Shown piece by piece: positions 63,569 to 64,000 of a stretch of 64,000 bases of DNA. The notes beneath the pieces were generated by a model. It worked only from the letters and a program-made list of their open reading frames with translations. It did not search any database and had not been told where the DNA came from. Numbering within the stretch: position 1 is the first letter of the stretch; each line of letters opens with the position of its first letter. The translations under genes and the position numbers were made by a program. This stretch comes from Geothrix campi (GTDB lineage: Bacteria; Acidobacteriota; Holophagae; Holophagales; Holophagaceae), in assembly GCF_024609265.1 (NCBI RefSeq), contig NZ_JANHMP010000002.1, forward strand, positions 434,001 to 498,000, given 5' to 3'.

Positions 63569-64000
63569 TCAGGAAGGTGCGCGAAGGGATATGTGGATCA
63601 CTTTCTGCACTTCCGAATGCACGACGCCCTGGTCGTCGCGCAACTCGACCGGGTAGGTGCGGTCCACCTTGGGCTGTTCCTCGAGCAGGCGGCGGATCTC
63701 GGCCACCTCGGCCTCATCCACCCGGAAGGTGGCGAAGAGGGTGCCGCGGCCCGGCTTGCGGAAGCGGATGGAGGCGGCCTTGTCCCATACGACGTACTCG
63801 GGCCCCAGCCGGTGGATCAGCATGAGCATGTAGAAGGGATCGACCGCGGCGTAGAGGCTGCCGCCGAAGATGGTGCCCACGTAGTTCCGGGTCCGCCAGG
63901 AGAGGGGCAGGCGCACGCGGACCTCGGACCAGTCGGAGGCGATGAAGGTCACCCGGGCGCCCGTGCCCCGGAAGCAGGGCCAGACGTTGAACGCCCAGCG
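63569..64000 (-). CDS. DUF4442 hotdog-fold protein, 5' end outside window
   Basis: The minus-strand frame is open to the right edge, so the start is not seen; about 143 residues are present. The visible sequence opens RWAFNVWPCFRGTGARVTF, then SWRTRNYVGTIFGGSLYAAVDP, and ends in a KVIHISLRAPS tail. This matches DUF4442 proteins, which have a hotdog fold related to acyl-CoA thioesterases. A GTG at 63952 could be taken as a start, but the N-terminal family motif lies upstream of it, so the true start is further right. It is downstream of nothing in the window and precedes the M13 pair in transcription. Confidence 0.85.
   Translation of the reverse strand, partial: RWAFNVWPCFRGTGARVTFIASDWSEVRVRLPLSWRTRNYVGTIFGGSLYAAVDPFYMLMLIHRLGPEYVVWDKAASIRFRKPGRGTLFATFRVDEAEVAEIRRLLEEQPKVDRTYPVELRDDQGVVHSEVQKVIHISLRAPS

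Overview
The window is very GC-rich, densely coded bacterial chromosome. The gene content is Gram-negative: lpxB, an energy transducer with ExbD, outer-membrane-type barrels and lipoproteins. Soluble Ser/Thr kinases with TPR tails, a SpoIIE-type phosphatase with an FHA domain, tandem M13 peptidases, M1 and C69 peptidases and an OPT transporter together suggest an Acidobacteriota-like genome, possibly of the Holophaga/Geothrix type. That assignment is inference from gene content; no rRNA is present.

Layout. (1) 1-6970 is an accessory region. On the minus strand it has hsdM, hsdS, a tiny coupled ORF and a DUF262 gene running off the left edge. On the plus strand it has a compact operon of four unknown genes. 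No hsdR is visible. The region abuts the 3' end of an initiator tRNA-fMet gene (6970-7046), a classic integration point. (2) 7.1-24.9 kb is core-like: an exported M1 peptidase, the coupled trio pyrF / membrane protein / pnuC, a B12-radical SAM-TPR protein, purL, an exported amidase, three exported Lys/Ala-rich proteins, an AraC regulator, purQ-purS, an alkyltransferase-like protein and lpxB. (3) 24.9-28.3 kb holds an AT-rich, probably acquired lipoprotein gene, a reductase-family gene, a cupin and two repeat-bearing intergenic regions. (4) 28.3-41 kb is a signalling and envelope block: an Ig-like/SPOR protein, two transmembrane Ser/Thr kinases with TPR tails, two small unknown proteins, TonB-like and ExbD genes, a glucose/sorbosone-dehydrogenase-like lipoprotein and an FHA-GAF-PP2C phosphatase. 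(5) 41-53 kb holds a metallo-beta-lactamase fold enzyme, a fused 2-oxoacid dehydrogenase E1, a GAF protein with a degenerate GGDEF domain, an Nfu scaffold, a diphthine-ammonia-ligase-like enzyme coupled to an epimerase-like protein, an inositol monophosphatase, an OPT transporter and an M1 aminopeptidase. (6) 53-57.1 kb holds an exported rubrerythrin and a DUF2231 membrane protein, directly downstream of a histidine kinase / sigma54 activator pair, with a good -24/-12 promoter between them. (7) 57.1-64 kb holds a C69 dipeptidase, a barrel protein, two M13 peptidases in tandem and the end of a DUF4442 gene.

Points most worth following up are the left-hand accessory region; the sensor/NtrC/rubrerythrin module with its sigma54 promoter; and four intergenic elements of one architecture (imperfect inverted repeats built from short iterated units) but different sequence.
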